Below are positions 28,031 to 36,910 of a stretch of 64,000 nt of DNA, piece by piece. Position 1 is the stretch's first letter, and every line of letters begins with the position of its first letter. The notes under the pieces were generated by a model that worked only from the letters and a program-made list of their open reading frames with translations, did not search any database and was not told the origin of the DNA. The DNA is taken from contig NZ_VJVZ01000001.1 in assembly GCF_007097145.1 (NCBI RefSeq), forward strand, positions 434,001 to 498,000, written 5' to 3'. Made by a program: the position numbers and the translations under genes. This DNA comes from Flavobacterium zepuense (GTDB lineage: Bacteria > Bacteroidota > Bacteroidia > Flavobacteriales > Flavobacteriaceae).

Positions 28031-28931
28031 AAAACGCAACTTTAACGCCCTTATAAACGACACCTTTGTCTTTTTAAAAGAAGATGGCAAGAACTTTTTC
28101 GGTACTTATTTTAAGGTAATTGGCGGGTTATTGCTCATTATAACCGTATTGACCTTTGTGGTAATGCGCGTATTTTTCGAAAACATGTTCAATGGTTTTG
28201 GCTCGCCCGAAGCACAGCAAATGCTGACAACGTATTTTGATGAAAATGCAGTCCTCTTTGTAGTCGGTGGCCTTATTGCAGCCTTTACTTTAATAGCAAT
28301 AAGCCTTATCACAATGAGCTTTCCGGTTATTTACCTTTCGCTATTAGAGCATGTAGAAAAGCCAACAGCCCAAATGATATTTGCCCGCCTTAAGGCAAAA
28401 TCAGGCAAAATAATAGTATTTGCATTGGCATCGCTCATAACTTTTTTACCTATAGCAGCGGTGCTGGGTGGCGTTAGCGTTTTCCTTTTTATAACCATAA
28501 TAGGCATACCCGTAGCGTTAGCCTTGTGGGCAGCCCTAACCTGCTGGGTGTTCTTAACGTTTTATAACACACTTAACGATGAAGGTTTTTTTACCGCAAT
28601 GGGCAGCGGTTACCGCATGCTGTTTCAAAACTTTTGGGCACATATGGGCTCAACAGCCATATTCTACGTCCTTTCGTTTGTGGTGCAAATGGCACTAACG
28701 CTGGCAATGTCATTATTATCTGAGCTGTTTTTTGTAGCGGCTGATACATCCAACCTTGAAAATAGTAGCATTGTAGGAGTTATAGTGTTCATAATTTCAA
28801 TGCTCATCAATTATATTTTTAGCAATGTGCTTATTATAGCACACGGTATGATATATTATTCGTGCAAGGAAGATAACGAGCACAAGACTTTGTATTATGA
28901 AATTGACCAAATAGGATCTGATAGTGAATAA
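28014..28931 (+). CDS. Multi-pass membrane protein of unknown function in the MoxR cluster
   Basis: A 305-residue inner-membrane protein starting with GTG (28014), inside the end of the SpoIIM gene. An N-terminal amphipathic stretch (YKKRNFNALINDTFVFLKEDGKN would be its extent, residues 4-26) precedes about six hydrophobic segments. The C-terminus ends in a short charged tail (SCKEDNEHKTLYYEIDQIG). It resembles the glycerophosphodiester-phosphodiesterase-like membrane-domain proteins often found in such clusters, but I cannot name a family with certainty. Its conserved location between SpoIIM and DUF4129 genes argues that it is part of the same membrane assembly. Confidence 0.7.
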   Translation: MFQLYKKRNFNALINDTFVFLKEDGKNFFGTYFKVIGGLLLIITVLTFVVMRVFFENMFNGFGSPEAQQMLTTYFDENAVLFVVGGLIAAFTLIAISLITMSFPVIYLSLLEHVEKPTAQMIFARLKAKSGKIIVFALASLITFLPIAAVLGGVSVFLFITIIGIPVALALWAALTCWVFLTFYNTLNDEGFFTAMGSGYRMLFQNFWAHMGSTAIFYVLSFVVQMALTLAMSLLSELFFVAADTSNLENSSIVGVIVFIISMLINYIFSNVLIIAHGMIYYSCKEDNEHKTLYYEIDQIGSDSE

Positions 28932-29709
28932 ACATACCTTACATATAATAACCCTTTGCACTCCCCTGCTTCTTACGGCACAACAACCGCAGGAAACGGC
29001 CGTTAAAGACACGGTTGTTACAGAGGTAGTTAATTTTAAGCCTGTTGCTCAGGAGGCTTCTACAGTAGTTGTTACGCCTGTGCCTCTTACCCAAAAACGC
29101 AGTTTTAAGGATGGCTTTAAAAGTAAATACAACGGCCCCGAGTTTACTTATGTGGTAAAGGCAAAAGCTAAATTCATGTGGGACCGCTTTTTAGAGTGGC
29201 TGGCATGGCTTATAGATGCTATTTTTGGCGGCGGCGAAAAAACTAAAAATTCAGGATGGGTAGCAGTGCTTATAAGGGTATTGGCCTTTGCAGTTATCGG
29301 CTTTGTGGTATATATAATCGTACGTTCAATAATGAATAAAGAAGGCCTTTGGATCTTTGGTCGTTCGCGCAAAAATATTGGTGTTCAGGATGCTGATGTA
29401 GAGAACATCCATGAAATGGACTTTAACGCCCTTATAGAAGACACAAAAGCTAACGGCAACTATAAGCTGGCAGTGCGCTACTACTATTTATGGCTGCTTA
29501 AAAAGCTTTCGGCACGCGAAATAATCGACTGGCACTGGGACAAGACCAATATGGATTACCTCTATGAAATTAAAGACAATGCCCTGCGGGCCGACTTTGA
29601 GTACCTTAGTTATGTATACGACCACAGCTGGTATGGCGATTTCCCGGTAGACGGGCCCGCTTTTGCCAAAGCAGAAAAGGCGTTTAAAAAAACATTTAAT
29701 ACGCTATAG
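28924..29709 (+). CDS. DUF4129 domain-containing membrane protein
   Basis: A 261-residue protein with a GTG start that overlaps the previous gene by 8 bp. It has a signal-like N-terminus (LHIITLCTPLLLTAQ), a basic periplasmic stretch, one membrane segment at about residues 112-135, and a cytoplasmic C-terminal domain. That domain has the DUF4129 pattern (VRYYYLWLLKKLSAREIIDW, then DYLYEI and YVYDHSWYGDFP). DUF4129 occurs in transglutaminase-like and MoxR/DUF58-linked proteins. No enzyme motif is seen. The next gene starts 2 bp after the stop. Confidence 0.85.
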   Translation: MNKHTLHIITLCTPLLLTAQQPQETAVKDTVVTEVVNFKPVAQEASTVVVTPVPLTQKRSFKDGFKSKYNGPEFTYVVKAKAKFMWDRFLEWLAWLIDAIFGGGEKTKNSGWVAVLIRVLAFAVIGFVVYIIVRSIMNKEGLWIFGRSRKNIGVQDADVENIHEMDFNALIEDTKANGNYKLAVRYYYLWLLKKLSAREIIDWHWDKTNMDYLYEIKDNALRADFEYLSYVYDHSWYGDFPVDGPAFAKAEKAFKKTFNTL

Positions 29710-29711
29710 CC

Positions 29712-30899
29712 ATGAACAGAAAATACACCGTTTACATAATACTGGTTGCTGTAGTTGTAGGAATAATAATGTTTATAGATTATGCACGCCCCAAACCCAT
29801 AGACTGGAAACCCAGCTACCTTGCAAAAGATAAGATTCCGTTTGGATTGTATGTTTTTGACCACGAAGCCGCTACCCTTTTTAAAGGCGACAGCGTTAAC
29901 AAATTCAGCATTACACCCTATGAGTATTTTGACCATCAATACGATTATGATAACAGCAAATACAAAGTTAAAGGCTCCTTTATAGCCATTAGTGAGATTA
30001 ATACGATAGATGAAGAGTCGGTTAAAGAGCTGCTTAGTTTTGTAGATTATGGCAACACCTTGCTGCTGAGCATGAAACAGTTTCCGCAAACCATTATTGA
30101 TACTCTTAAAATAGTGCCGGGTGGCGACCAGTATTTTGCCGATTCGCTGCAAATTAGCCTTGCCAATAACCCCTCTAAAAGCTATTGGTATAACGAGGGT
30201 GCCGGCCTTACCTTTTTTGATACGCTCCCTAAAAATGACAGTATCAGGGTGCTGGGCTACCAGCAGGCAGGAAAAATTAAAAAGCCCAATTTTGTTGAGG
30301 CACACTTTGGTAGCGGTAAAATATTGTTGCATACACAGCCTGCCGTGTTTACTAATTTCCACCTGTTAAAAGGCGATCATTACGCATATACGCAGGATAT
30401 GCTTTCGTACCTGCCTAAGGGCACCGTATACTGGCAAAACGAACGCGTAGGCCAGGGCGTGTCCGATTCTCCTTTGCGTTACATCATGTCGCAACCCGCA
30501 CTTAGGGCAGCGTGGCAGCTGGGGCTTATAGGGCTGCTGGTGTTTATTTTCTTTAATGCAAAAAGAAAGCAGCGCGTGCTGCCGCAGATATTGCCGTTGC
30601 GCAACACCACGGTAGATTTTGCCAAGACCATAGGCAACCTATACTACCAGGAGGGCAACCACCACACTATTATTGAAAAGAAAATCATCTATTTCCTAGA
30701 GCACGTGCGTACGGAGTATCTTATTGATACCTACACGCTGGACGACAGCTTTATAGAAAAACTGCACCTAAAAACAGGCAAGCCTGTAGAGGATATACAA
30801 AAAGCAATTAATTTAATAAAAAAACACCGCCACGATTTCCAAAGTTCGGAAGCCGATGTGGCAGCCATTAATAACGCCATCGAAAAATTAAGGTTATGA
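29712..30899 (+). CDS. DUF4350 domain-containing membrane protein
   Basis: A 395-residue protein with an N-terminal membrane anchor (about residues 7-23). A periplasmic DUF4350 domain follows (about 40-240). It has a Rossmann-like, glutamine-amidotransferase-like layout around INTIDEESVKELLSFVDYGN and FGSGKILLHTQPAVFTN. A second membrane segment lies near residue 270 (LGLIGLLVFIFF) and a helical cytoplasmic tail of about 110 residues follows. DUF4350 proteins accompany MoxR and DUF58 in many bacteria; a ligand-sensing or regulatory role is plausible but unproven. Its stop overlaps the MoxR start by 4 bp (ATGA). Confidence 0.85.
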   Translation: MNRKYTVYIILVAVVVGIIMFIDYARPKPIDWKPSYLAKDKIPFGLYVFDHEAATLFKGDSVNKFSITPYEYFDHQYDYDNSKYKVKGSFIAISEINTIDEESVKELLSFVDYGNTLLLSMKQFPQTIIDTLKIVPGGDQYFADSLQISLANNPSKSYWYNEGAGLTFFDTLPKNDSIRVLGYQQAGKIKKPNFVEAHFGSGKILLHTQPAVFTNFHLLKGDHYAYTQDMLSYLPKGTVYWQNERVGQGVSDSPLRYIMSQPALRAAWQLGLIGLLVFIFFNAKRKQRVLPQILPLRNTTVDFAKTIGNLYYQEGNHHTIIEKKIIYFLEHVRTEYLIDTYTLDDSFIEKLHLKTGKPVEDIQKAINLIKKHRHDFQSSEADVAAINNAIEKLRL

Positions 30900-31981
30900 C
30901 AGAATTTGAAAACATCAACCCGGAAGAGAACCAGCCGGATAACATCAATTTAGAAAAAAGCACTCCGCAAGATATAACACCAGTTACCGCTCCCGAGCCG
31001 GAAAGCGACAACATTAACTTTAGCGCGCGCTTAGACCTTGACGGCCTTCGCCAGACGATTGATAAGGTAAAGCAGGAACTAAGCTCGGTTATTGTAGGCC
31101 AGCATAAAATGATAGACCAGCTTTTGGTGGCCATACTTAGCAACGGGCACGTATTGTTAGAGGGCGTTCCCGGTGTGGCTAAAACCATTACCGCAAAATT
31201 GCTGAGCAAAACCCTTACGCTCGATTTTAGCCGTATACAGTTTACGCCCGATTTAATGCCATCGGATATTTTGGGTACCTCGGTGTTCGACCTTTCCAAG
31301 TCGCAATTCACGTTCAAAAAAGGGCCTATCTTTTCTAACTTTGTTTTGATAGATGAGATAAACCGCGCCCCTGCTAAAACGCAGGCCGCCCTTTTTGAGG
31401 TTATGGAAGAGCGCCAGATAACCGTAGAGGGCACCACACACGCAATGGAGGCTCCGTTTTTAGTTATCGCTACCCAAAACCCTATAGAGCAGGAAGGTAC
31501 CTACCGCCTGCCGGAAGCACAGTTAGACCGTTTTCTTTTCAAGATCACCATAGATTATCCTAAACTGGATGAAGAGATCGCTATCCTGCAACGCGAAAAC
31601 GCACTACAGGACCGCGCCAAGCTTGATAATATTAAGCAGGTACTATCGCAGGCTGATATTATTAAATACCAGGGCATGGTAAAACAAATACTGGTAGAGC
31701 CGCAGCTTATAGAGTATATTGCCAAACTGGTTACCAACACCCGCGAAAATGCATTCCTTTATTTAGGGGCATCGCCGCGTGCATCCATAGCCATATTAAA
31801 TGCCGCTAAAGGCTACGCTGCGCTTAGGGGCCGCGACTTTGTAACGCCGGATGATATTAAGGATAGTGCCATACCGGTACTTCGCCACCGTGTTATGGTA
31901 GCACCGGAGCGCGAAATGGAGGGCCTTACCAGCGAGCAGATCATCAAACAGATAATAGACACCGTAGAAATTCCACGTTAA
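30896..31981 (+). CDS. MoxR-family AAA+ ATPase
   Basis: A cytoplasmic chaperone-like ATPase of 361 residues. After an acidic, low-complexity N-terminus of about 45 residues come the Walker A LEGVPGVAKT (about 83-92), Walker B VLIDEINRAPAKTQAALFEVMEE with the MoxR-typical NRAP loop, sensor 1 ATQNPIEQEGTYRLPEAQLDRF, and the C-terminal ASPRASIAILNAAK sensor 2 region. MoxR ATPases remodel or activate vWA/DUF58 partners and metal enzymes. The direct partner here should be the DUF58 protein, whose ATG overlaps this stop by one base (TAATG). Confidence 0.93.
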   Translation: MTEFENINPEENQPDNINLEKSTPQDITPVTAPEPESDNINFSARLDLDGLRQTIDKVKQELSSVIVGQHKMIDQLLVAILSNGHVLLEGVPGVAKTITAKLLSKTLTLDFSRIQFTPDLMPSDILGTSVFDLSKSQFTFKKGPIFSNFVLIDEINRAPAKTQAALFEVMEERQITVEGTTHAMEAPFLVIATQNPIEQEGTYRLPEAQLDRFLFKITIDYPKLDEEIAILQRENALQDRAKLDNIKQVLSQADIIKYQGMVKQILVEPQLIEYIAKLVTNTRENAFLYLGASPRASIAILNAAKGYAALRGRDFVTPDDIKDSAIPVLRHRVMVAPEREMEGLTSEQIIKQIIDTVEIPR

Positions 31982-33312
31982 TGAAGTGGCTTAAAAGCAT
32001 ATACCTCAACAACCTTACCTTTTATGTTTTTTTAGGCATACTGGTGTGTTTTGTGCTGGCCTATATTTACCCGGTGCTGTACAACGCCACCTGGCTTCTC
32101 ATGTACCTGTTCCTTGGGTTTGTGGTAATCGACTTTTTGCTGCTTTTTGCCAGCAACCAGCGCTTTGCCGCCTTTAGGGAAGTACCCGAAAAACTAAGCA
32201 ACGGCGACGAAAACCCTATCATCATCCGTATTGAGAGCGGCTATGGTTTTGCAACGGGCCTAAAGGTAATAGACGAAATTCCCATTCAGTTCCAGATACG
32301 CGATTTTACGGTACAGCGCAACCTGCCCGCAGGCGGCACCGATGCCTTTGAGTACCACCTGCGCCCTGTAGAGCGTGGCGAATACTATTTTGGTAAGCTC
32401 AACGTGTACGTGTCGTCGCCATTACGATTGGTATCAAGGCGGTTTAGCTTTGGCGAAGGCCACATGGTACCCACCTACCCATCATTCATCCAGTTGCGCA
32501 AGTACGACCTAATGGCGTTTTCTAACAGGCTGTTTCAGTACGGGTTAAAAAAAATACGCCGCATTGGGCACACCATGGAATTTGAGCAGATTAAAGAATA
32601 CGTATCGGGTGATGACATCCGCACCATAAACTGGAAGGCCACAGCCAAGAAAAACCAGCTTATGGTAAATCAGTTTCAGGACGAGCGCTCGCAAAACGTA
32701 TACATGGCTATAGATAAGGGCCGCGTTATGAAAATGCCTTTTAACGGCCTTAGCCTGCTGGATTATGCCATTAACTCTACCCTGGTGCTTAGCAATGTTA
32801 TCCTTAAAAAGCAGGATAAGGCTGGTATGTTTGCCTTCTCTAAAAAAATAGAGAACCGCGTGGCTGCCGAAAGGCGATCATCGCAAATGCAAAAAATACT
32901 GGAAAGCCTTTACAACGTTAAAACCGATTTTTTTGAGAGTGATTTTGGCCGCCTGTATGCCGATATTAAAAAGAACATTACCCAGCGCAGCCTTATAATA
33001 CTGTATACCAATTTTGAAACGCTTGATGGCCTTAAACGCCAGTTGCCTTACCTTAAGGGTATTGCCAAAAACCACCTTTTGGTGGTGGTTTTCTTTGAAA
33101 ATACCGAACTGGAAGAGCTTACCCATAAAAACGCAGGCAACATTCAGGAAATTTACGACCAGGTTATTGCCGAGAAATTTGCTTTTGAGAAAAGGCTTAT
33201 TGTTAACGAGCTGATGAAATACGGAATCTACTCGGTATTAACCAAGCCGGAGAATCTTACTATTGAAAGTATTAACAAATACCTGGAAATTAAGGCAAGG
33301 GGGATTTTATAG
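31981..33312 (+). CDS. DUF58 domain-containing protein
   Basis: A 443-residue protein with two closely spaced N-terminal membrane segments (about residues 12-55) and a soluble remainder. The DUF58 signature is GDDIRTINWKATAKKNQLMVNQFQ (core: DDIRTINWKATAK), followed by a vWA-like region that starts VYMAIDKGRVM and includes LIILYTNFETLDGL. The MIDAS-like DxSxS is not intact (IDKGR), so metal binding is doubtful. It is the last gene of the tightly coupled cluster that starts at 27053, and DUF58-MoxR pairs are the core of this kind of system. A lipoprotein gene follows after 44 bp. Confidence 0.88.
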   Translation: MKWLKSIYLNNLTFYVFLGILVCFVLAYIYPVLYNATWLLMYLFLGFVVIDFLLLFASNQRFAAFREVPEKLSNGDENPIIIRIESGYGFATGLKVIDEIPIQFQIRDFTVQRNLPAGGTDAFEYHLRPVERGEYYFGKLNVYVSSPLRLVSRRFSFGEGHMVPTYPSFIQLRKYDLMAFSNRLFQYGLKKIRRIGHTMEFEQIKEYVSGDDIRTINWKATAKKNQLMVNQFQDERSQNVYMAIDKGRVMKMPFNGLSLLDYAINSTLVLSNVILKKQDKAGMFAFSKKIENRVAAERRSSQMQKILESLYNVKTDFFESDFGRLYADIKKNITQRSLIILYTNFETLDGLKRQLPYLKGIAKNHLLVVVFFENTELEELTHKNAGNIQEIYDQVIAEKFAFEKRLIVNELMKYGIYSVLTKPENLTIESINKYLEIKARGIL

Positions 33313-33356
33313 TTTGGAGCTTCAGGTTTAGAGTTTCATCAAAAAAATAAAACTAT

Positions 33357-34253
33357 ATGCAGTTAAAACAGTTAATAGCTATTGTTGCAGTTATGCTGCT
33401 TGTAACTTCATGCAAAAAAGACGTTGAAGCTGAGGCTGTTCCGCAAGAGGTGGTTAACGATACCCTAAAACCGGTCCCGGTAGCATCCGACAAAGACCCT
33501 ATTTTACAAAAACATATTGCTGCCTTTATAAAACGTAAGGAAGCCACTAAGGCCGAGCTTACCAAACTAAACCCGCAACAGGCTAATAACCTTTTTGACA
33601 GGTATGTGGTGGAAAACGGCCAGGCTATTGTTGCTATGGACAGCATTGAAAGCCACCTTCTCGAAAATTTTTACACCTATTTCACTGATGAAAGGGGCAA
33701 CCCAAAAACCCCGCCCGATTCGATTGCAAGAAAAGAGAAGCTGCTTAAAAGTGCAGGGCTGGAACTCTGGGAAATTGGCGAGGGTTATGTAGAGATCCGC
33801 ACCCAGCCCAATTTTTACCTGGATATTTTTAAAGACCATGTTACCGCTGATTATAAAAGTTATCTAACCATTGTGGCTGAGGACGATAAAGACCTGTATT
33901 CTGCCGATGCCGGTATTGCCATATCGTTTAAAGCGGTAGGCCAGCGCGTGGTAAACTGGGAAAATTTTATAGCTAAATACCCCAATAGTAAGCTGATTGA
34001 AGACGCTAAAACTACTTACAGCGGCTATCAGGCAGATTATCTTTTCGGGCAGGACAACACACCTACTATGCAGGACAATTCCACTAAGTTGTTTCCTGAG
34101 AATGAAGCCGAAATTAGAAACTTCATTAGTAAATACCCCGACAGCTTTACAACTAAACTGGCAAAAATTGTTTTAGGCAACAATACCCTAAACCGGGACC
34201 AACTGCGTACACTAATAGCAAACGAACAGGAAAAATATTTACTGCAAAAGTAG
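33357..34253 (+). CDS. Lipoprotein of unknown function
   Basis: A 298-residue exported protein with a lipobox (LVTSC, Cys at residue 19). The mature part is mainly helical. Two segments, NFIAKYPNSKLIEDAKTTYSG and RNFISKYPDSFTTKLAKIVL, share the F(I)xKYP(N/D)S pattern seen in TPR-like lipoproteins. No catalytic motif stands out. The N-terminus is rich in Glu, Val and Pro after the lipobox. It lies between the DUF58 cluster and an RNA methyltransferase on the same strand, but its spacing to each (44 and 64 bp) does not prove co-transcription. Confidence 0.7.
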   Translation: MQLKQLIAIVAVMLLVTSCKKDVEAEAVPQEVVNDTLKPVPVASDKDPILQKHIAAFIKRKEATKAELTKLNPQQANNLFDRYVVENGQAIVAMDSIESHLLENFYTYFTDERGNPKTPPDSIARKEKLLKSAGLELWEIGEGYVEIRTQPNFYLDIFKDHVTADYKSYLTIVAEDDKDLYSADAGIAISFKAVGQRVVNWENFIAKYPNSKLIEDAKTTYSGYQADYLFGQDNTPTMQDNSTKLFPENEAEIRNFISKYPDSFTTKLAKIVLGNNTLNRDQLRTLIANEQEKYLLQK

Positions 34254-34317
34254 CCGCGATATTTTTATCACAAATTGTAACTTTGAACCCGCAGCCCCTA
34301 ACGCGCTAACTCATTAA

Positions 34318-35109
34318 ATGAAACAAATTACAAGTCCGCAAAACCCGTATATAAAACAATTGCTCCTCTTGCAGGATAAAGCAAAAGCACGCAGGCAAAG
34401 CGGTACTTTTTTAATAGAAGGCCAGCGCGAATTGCAGCTTGCCCGCAAAGGCGGATACGAAATAGAAACGGCACTTTTTGTCCCGGAACTAATTTCAGAG
34501 TCAGAAGTTAAAAGCCTTGCCGGCCGGCAGACCGAACTGGTAGAAATTAGCCGCGAGGTATACCAAAAACTGGCCTACCGCGATACTACCGAGGGTGTTA
34601 TAGCCGTAGCTAAAAGCAAAAGCCTTAGCTTAAACGATTTGCAATTGGGCGAAAATCCGCTGATTTTAGTAGCAGAAGCAACCGAAAAACCGGGCAACAT
34701 TGGGGCCATATTCCGCACCGCCGACGCCGCAAAAATGGATGCTGTTATTATAGCCGACCCAAAGGGCGACCTGTATAATCCTAACATTGTACGATCCAGC
34801 GTGGGCTGCCTTTTTACTAACCAAATTGCTACCGGTAATACCCAAGAAGTAATAGACTATTTAAAATCAAAAAATATCAGCATTTACTGCGCTACATTGC
34901 AGGATTCTGCGTTATACCATGAGCAGGATTACACCGGTGCCTCGGCGCTTGTGGTAGGTACTGAGGCTACCGGCCTAACCCAGCCGTGGCGCGATGCCTC
35001 TACACAAAACATCATCATCCCCATGCAGGGCGAAATAGATTCTATGAATGTTAGCGTGGCTGCCGCCATATTAATTTTTGAAGCCAAAAGGCAACGCGGG
35101 TTTAAATAA
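34318..35109 (+). CDS. SpoU/TrmH-family RNA 2'-O-methyltransferase
   Basis: A 263-residue SAM-dependent methyltransferase with the SPOUT (trefoil knot) fold that 2'-O-methylates a ribose in tRNA or rRNA. The N-terminal substrate-binding domain begins with SPQNPYIKQLLLLQDKAKARR (core: NPYIKQLLLL). The catalytic domain shows motif 1 EKPGNIGAIFRTADAA, motif 2 LVVGTEATGL and motif 3 IIIPMQGEIDSMNVSVAAAI. The exact nucleotide cannot be deduced; it may be a 23S rRNA or tRNA enzyme. It is followed by two small paralogs and a cupin gene with minimal gaps. Confidence 0.9.
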   Translation: MKQITSPQNPYIKQLLLLQDKAKARRQSGTFLIEGQRELQLARKGGYEIETALFVPELISESEVKSLAGRQTELVEISREVYQKLAYRDTTEGVIAVAKSKSLSLNDLQLGENPLILVAEATEKPGNIGAIFRTADAAKMDAVIIADPKGDLYNPNIVRSSVGCLFTNQIATGNTQEVIDYLKSKNISIYCATLQDSALYHEQDYTGASALVVGTEATGLTQPWRDASTQNIIIPMQGEIDSMNVSVAAAILIFEAKRQRGFK

Positions 35110-35118
35110 ACAACACAA

Positions 35119-35634
35119 ATGAAATTACTTTACTTTCTACTCCTTATAAGTTTTACAGCAATAGCCCAGGATATCGAATCGCTTTCCTGGAAAGAAGGCC
35201 GCCTAAACAATCGGCTGGACCTGTCCCTTACCAAAAAAGAATACGACAAACTGTACAAACAGCCCGATAGTATTATGGCACCCCTTGCCGGCGAAAGCTG
35301 TACAACAGGCAATGTAAAAATGCTTTACCACAAAGGGGCAAAATATGAGTTGGTTAACGATATGCTAAGTTTTAGGAGCATTGATTTCAGGAAAAACAAC
35401 CACACGTTCCTGTCGTTTAAAAACGATTGGTTTGACCATACCACTACCCTCAAGGCTTTTAAGAAAACGTATCCGAATGCCTCTGAATTTATGGAAGATT
35501 TTATTACCGATGATGGCGATGTGTTTGATATGGTAAGCCTTTTGCCACAGGGCGAACCCGATAACTTTGAATGGCTTTTTTATTTTAACGATGGCAAGCT
35601 TGTAATTATAGAATGCCTGTTTACCTGCGATTAA
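35119..35634 (+). CDS. Secreted small protein, first of a tandem paralog pair
   Basis: A 171-residue exported protein with a signal peptide (to about residue 16, FTAIAQ). The mature part has a conserved layout that matches the next gene: LSWKEGRLNNRLDLSLTK, a middle NVKMLYHKG, a HTTTLKAFKKTYPNASEF segment, a W in FEWLFYF and a C-terminal Cys. Cys residues at about 58 and near the end (FTCD) may form a disulfide. I do not recognise the family. It starts 9 bp after the methyltransferase stop and is probably on the same transcript. Confidence 0.7.
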   Translation: MKLLYFLLLISFTAIAQDIESLSWKEGRLNNRLDLSLTKKEYDKLYKQPDSIMAPLAGESCTTGNVKMLYHKGAKYELVNDMLSFRSIDFRKNNHTFLSFKNDWFDHTTTLKAFKKTYPNASEFMEDFITDDGDVFDMVSLLPQGEPDNFEWLFYFNDGKLVIIECLFTCD

Positions 35635-35650
35635 CCGTAGATTGTACTTT

Positions 35651-36172
35651 ATGATGAAACTATTACCTTACATTTTATTTTTGATAAGCCTAACGGCATT
35701 GGCTCAGGAAAACCAATCGATCAACTGGGACGAGGCCACCATAAACAACAAGCTTACCCTTACCATTTCTAAAAGGGATTTTGAGGCTGTTTACAAAAAG
35801 GATTACATAGTGCGATCTCCTACGGATGATGAAACCTGCGGCACCGCTGATGAGGCTAACGTAAAAATGCTTTATTACAAAGGTGTAGTTTTTGAATTAG
35901 ACAACAATATGCTCAACTTTAGGCGCGTAGTATTTGATAAAAAAACAACTAATTTTTTTACCTTGAAAGGTATCCGCTACGACCAACACACAACTATTGA
36001 AGCATTCAGAAAAATATTTCCTGATTCAAAAAAAATACGTGAAATAGAAACCCGGCCAGATGGTACATATAGTATACTTGTAGTATCGGAAACTCAAGCG
36101 GATGGTGAATGGGAGTTCCATTTTACTGCGGGTAATTTATCGTCTATACAATACAGCTTTTCCTGCGAATAA
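35651..36172 (+). CDS. Secreted small protein, second of a tandem paralog pair
   Basis: A 173-residue exported protein with a signal peptide (ISLTALAQ). The ATG at 35651 is used; a TTG three codons upstream is also open. Along its length it aligns with the preceding protein: INWDEATINNKLTLTISK, EANVKMLYYKG, HTTIEAFRKIFPDS and a final FSCE. Two Cys positions are kept. The pair looks like an old tandem duplication, since identity is only moderate. Function unknown. The cupin gene begins at the base after its stop. Confidence 0.7.
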   Translation: MMKLLPYILFLISLTALAQENQSINWDEATINNKLTLTISKRDFEAVYKKDYIVRSPTDDETCGTADEANVKMLYYKGVVFELDNNMLNFRRVVFDKKTTNFFTLKGIRYDQHTTIEAFRKIFPDSKKIREIETRPDGTYSILVVSETQADGEWEFHFTAGNLSSIQYSFSCE

Positions 36173-36721
36173 ATGCAGCCCAAAACCTACCATAATCCCA
36201 TTAATGGCGAGTACACCACTATTTTAGAAAGTTCTGAAGCTACTAACGGTGCGTATACCCATTTTGAGGTTACCTTACAGGCGGGTGGCGGCAACCCTGT
36301 GCATTACCATACCAAATTTACCGAAGCGTTTACTGCTGTTGCAGGAAAGCTTGGACTGCAAAAAGGAACCAAAACTGTTTATTTAGAGCCGGGCGAAAGA
36401 CTGTTGGTACCTGTTAGGAGTCCGCACCGGTTTTTTAACGATAACACTGAGCCTATTACCTTCAGGGTCAAACTAACACCCGGCCAGCCCAATTTTGAGA
36501 ACTTTTTAAAAGTAATGTTCGGCCTGGTAAACGATGGCAAAACCATTACTAAGAACCAAATACCTAAAAACATTTACCACATAGCTGTAGTATTTGTTTG
36601 GGGCGATACCCACTTGACCAATCCGCTGTTTAGGTTATTTTCGCCATTGGTACTATTGTTTTATAAACGTGCCGTAAAACTGGGTATCGATAAAAAGTTA
36701 TTAGAAAAGTATTGCGGTTAG
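36173..36721 (+). CDS. Cupin-domain protein
   Basis: A 182-residue protein with one RmlC-type cupin barrel in the first 110 residues. Metal-site motif 1 is GGNPVHYHTKFTEAFTAVAG (His-x-His and a following Glu) and motif 2 is LLVPVRSPHRFFND. The C-terminal 70 residues contain a hydrophobic stretch (LFRLFSPLVLLFYKR) that may sit on a membrane. Such proteins are often enzymes or sensors of small ligands; the ligand is unknown here. The ATG directly follows the stop of the previous gene, so translation is probably coupled. Confidence 0.8.
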   Translation: MQPKTYHNPINGEYTTILESSEATNGAYTHFEVTLQAGGGNPVHYHTKFTEAFTAVAGKLGLQKGTKTVYLEPGERLLVPVRSPHRFFNDNTEPITFRVKLTPGQPNFENFLKVMFGLVNDGKTITKNQIPKNIYHIAVVFVWGDTHLTNPLFRLFSPLVLLFYKRAVKLGIDKKLLEKYCG

Positions 36722-36753
36722 GTACGCCCTTGCTTTCATCGAAACCAATCACA

Positions 36754-36811
36754 GATAACCAAATCCTCAAATTATCAAATCCACAACTCTCAAATAACCA
36801 AATCCACAAAT
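36754..36811. repeat. Degenerate tandem words between the cupin gene and gcvT
   Basis: Repeated words ataaccaaatcc(t/a)caaat and atcaaatccacaa(c)tc, three imperfect copies in 58 bp. Low complexity and not a coding repeat. It lies in the 189-bp gap before gcvT, which must also contain the gcvT promoter. Confidence 0.5.
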
Positions 36812-36910
36812 CAACTTTAATTCGTTAATAAATCATAATTGTTAATTTTAGGCTTTACGGTTGCATAATTTTCAATAATTTAGCGCATTCAAACTTTATT
36901 TCAAACATAA

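Noticed and set aside
29610..30362. 250-codon open frame on the minus strand
   Set aside because: Antisense to DUF4129 and DUF4350 genes in a tightly packed operon; Phe/Val/Ile-rich shadow.
36722..36910. Glycine riboswitch upstream of gcvT
   Set aside because: No conserved glycine-aptamer core was found; the gap holds low-complexity repeated words.
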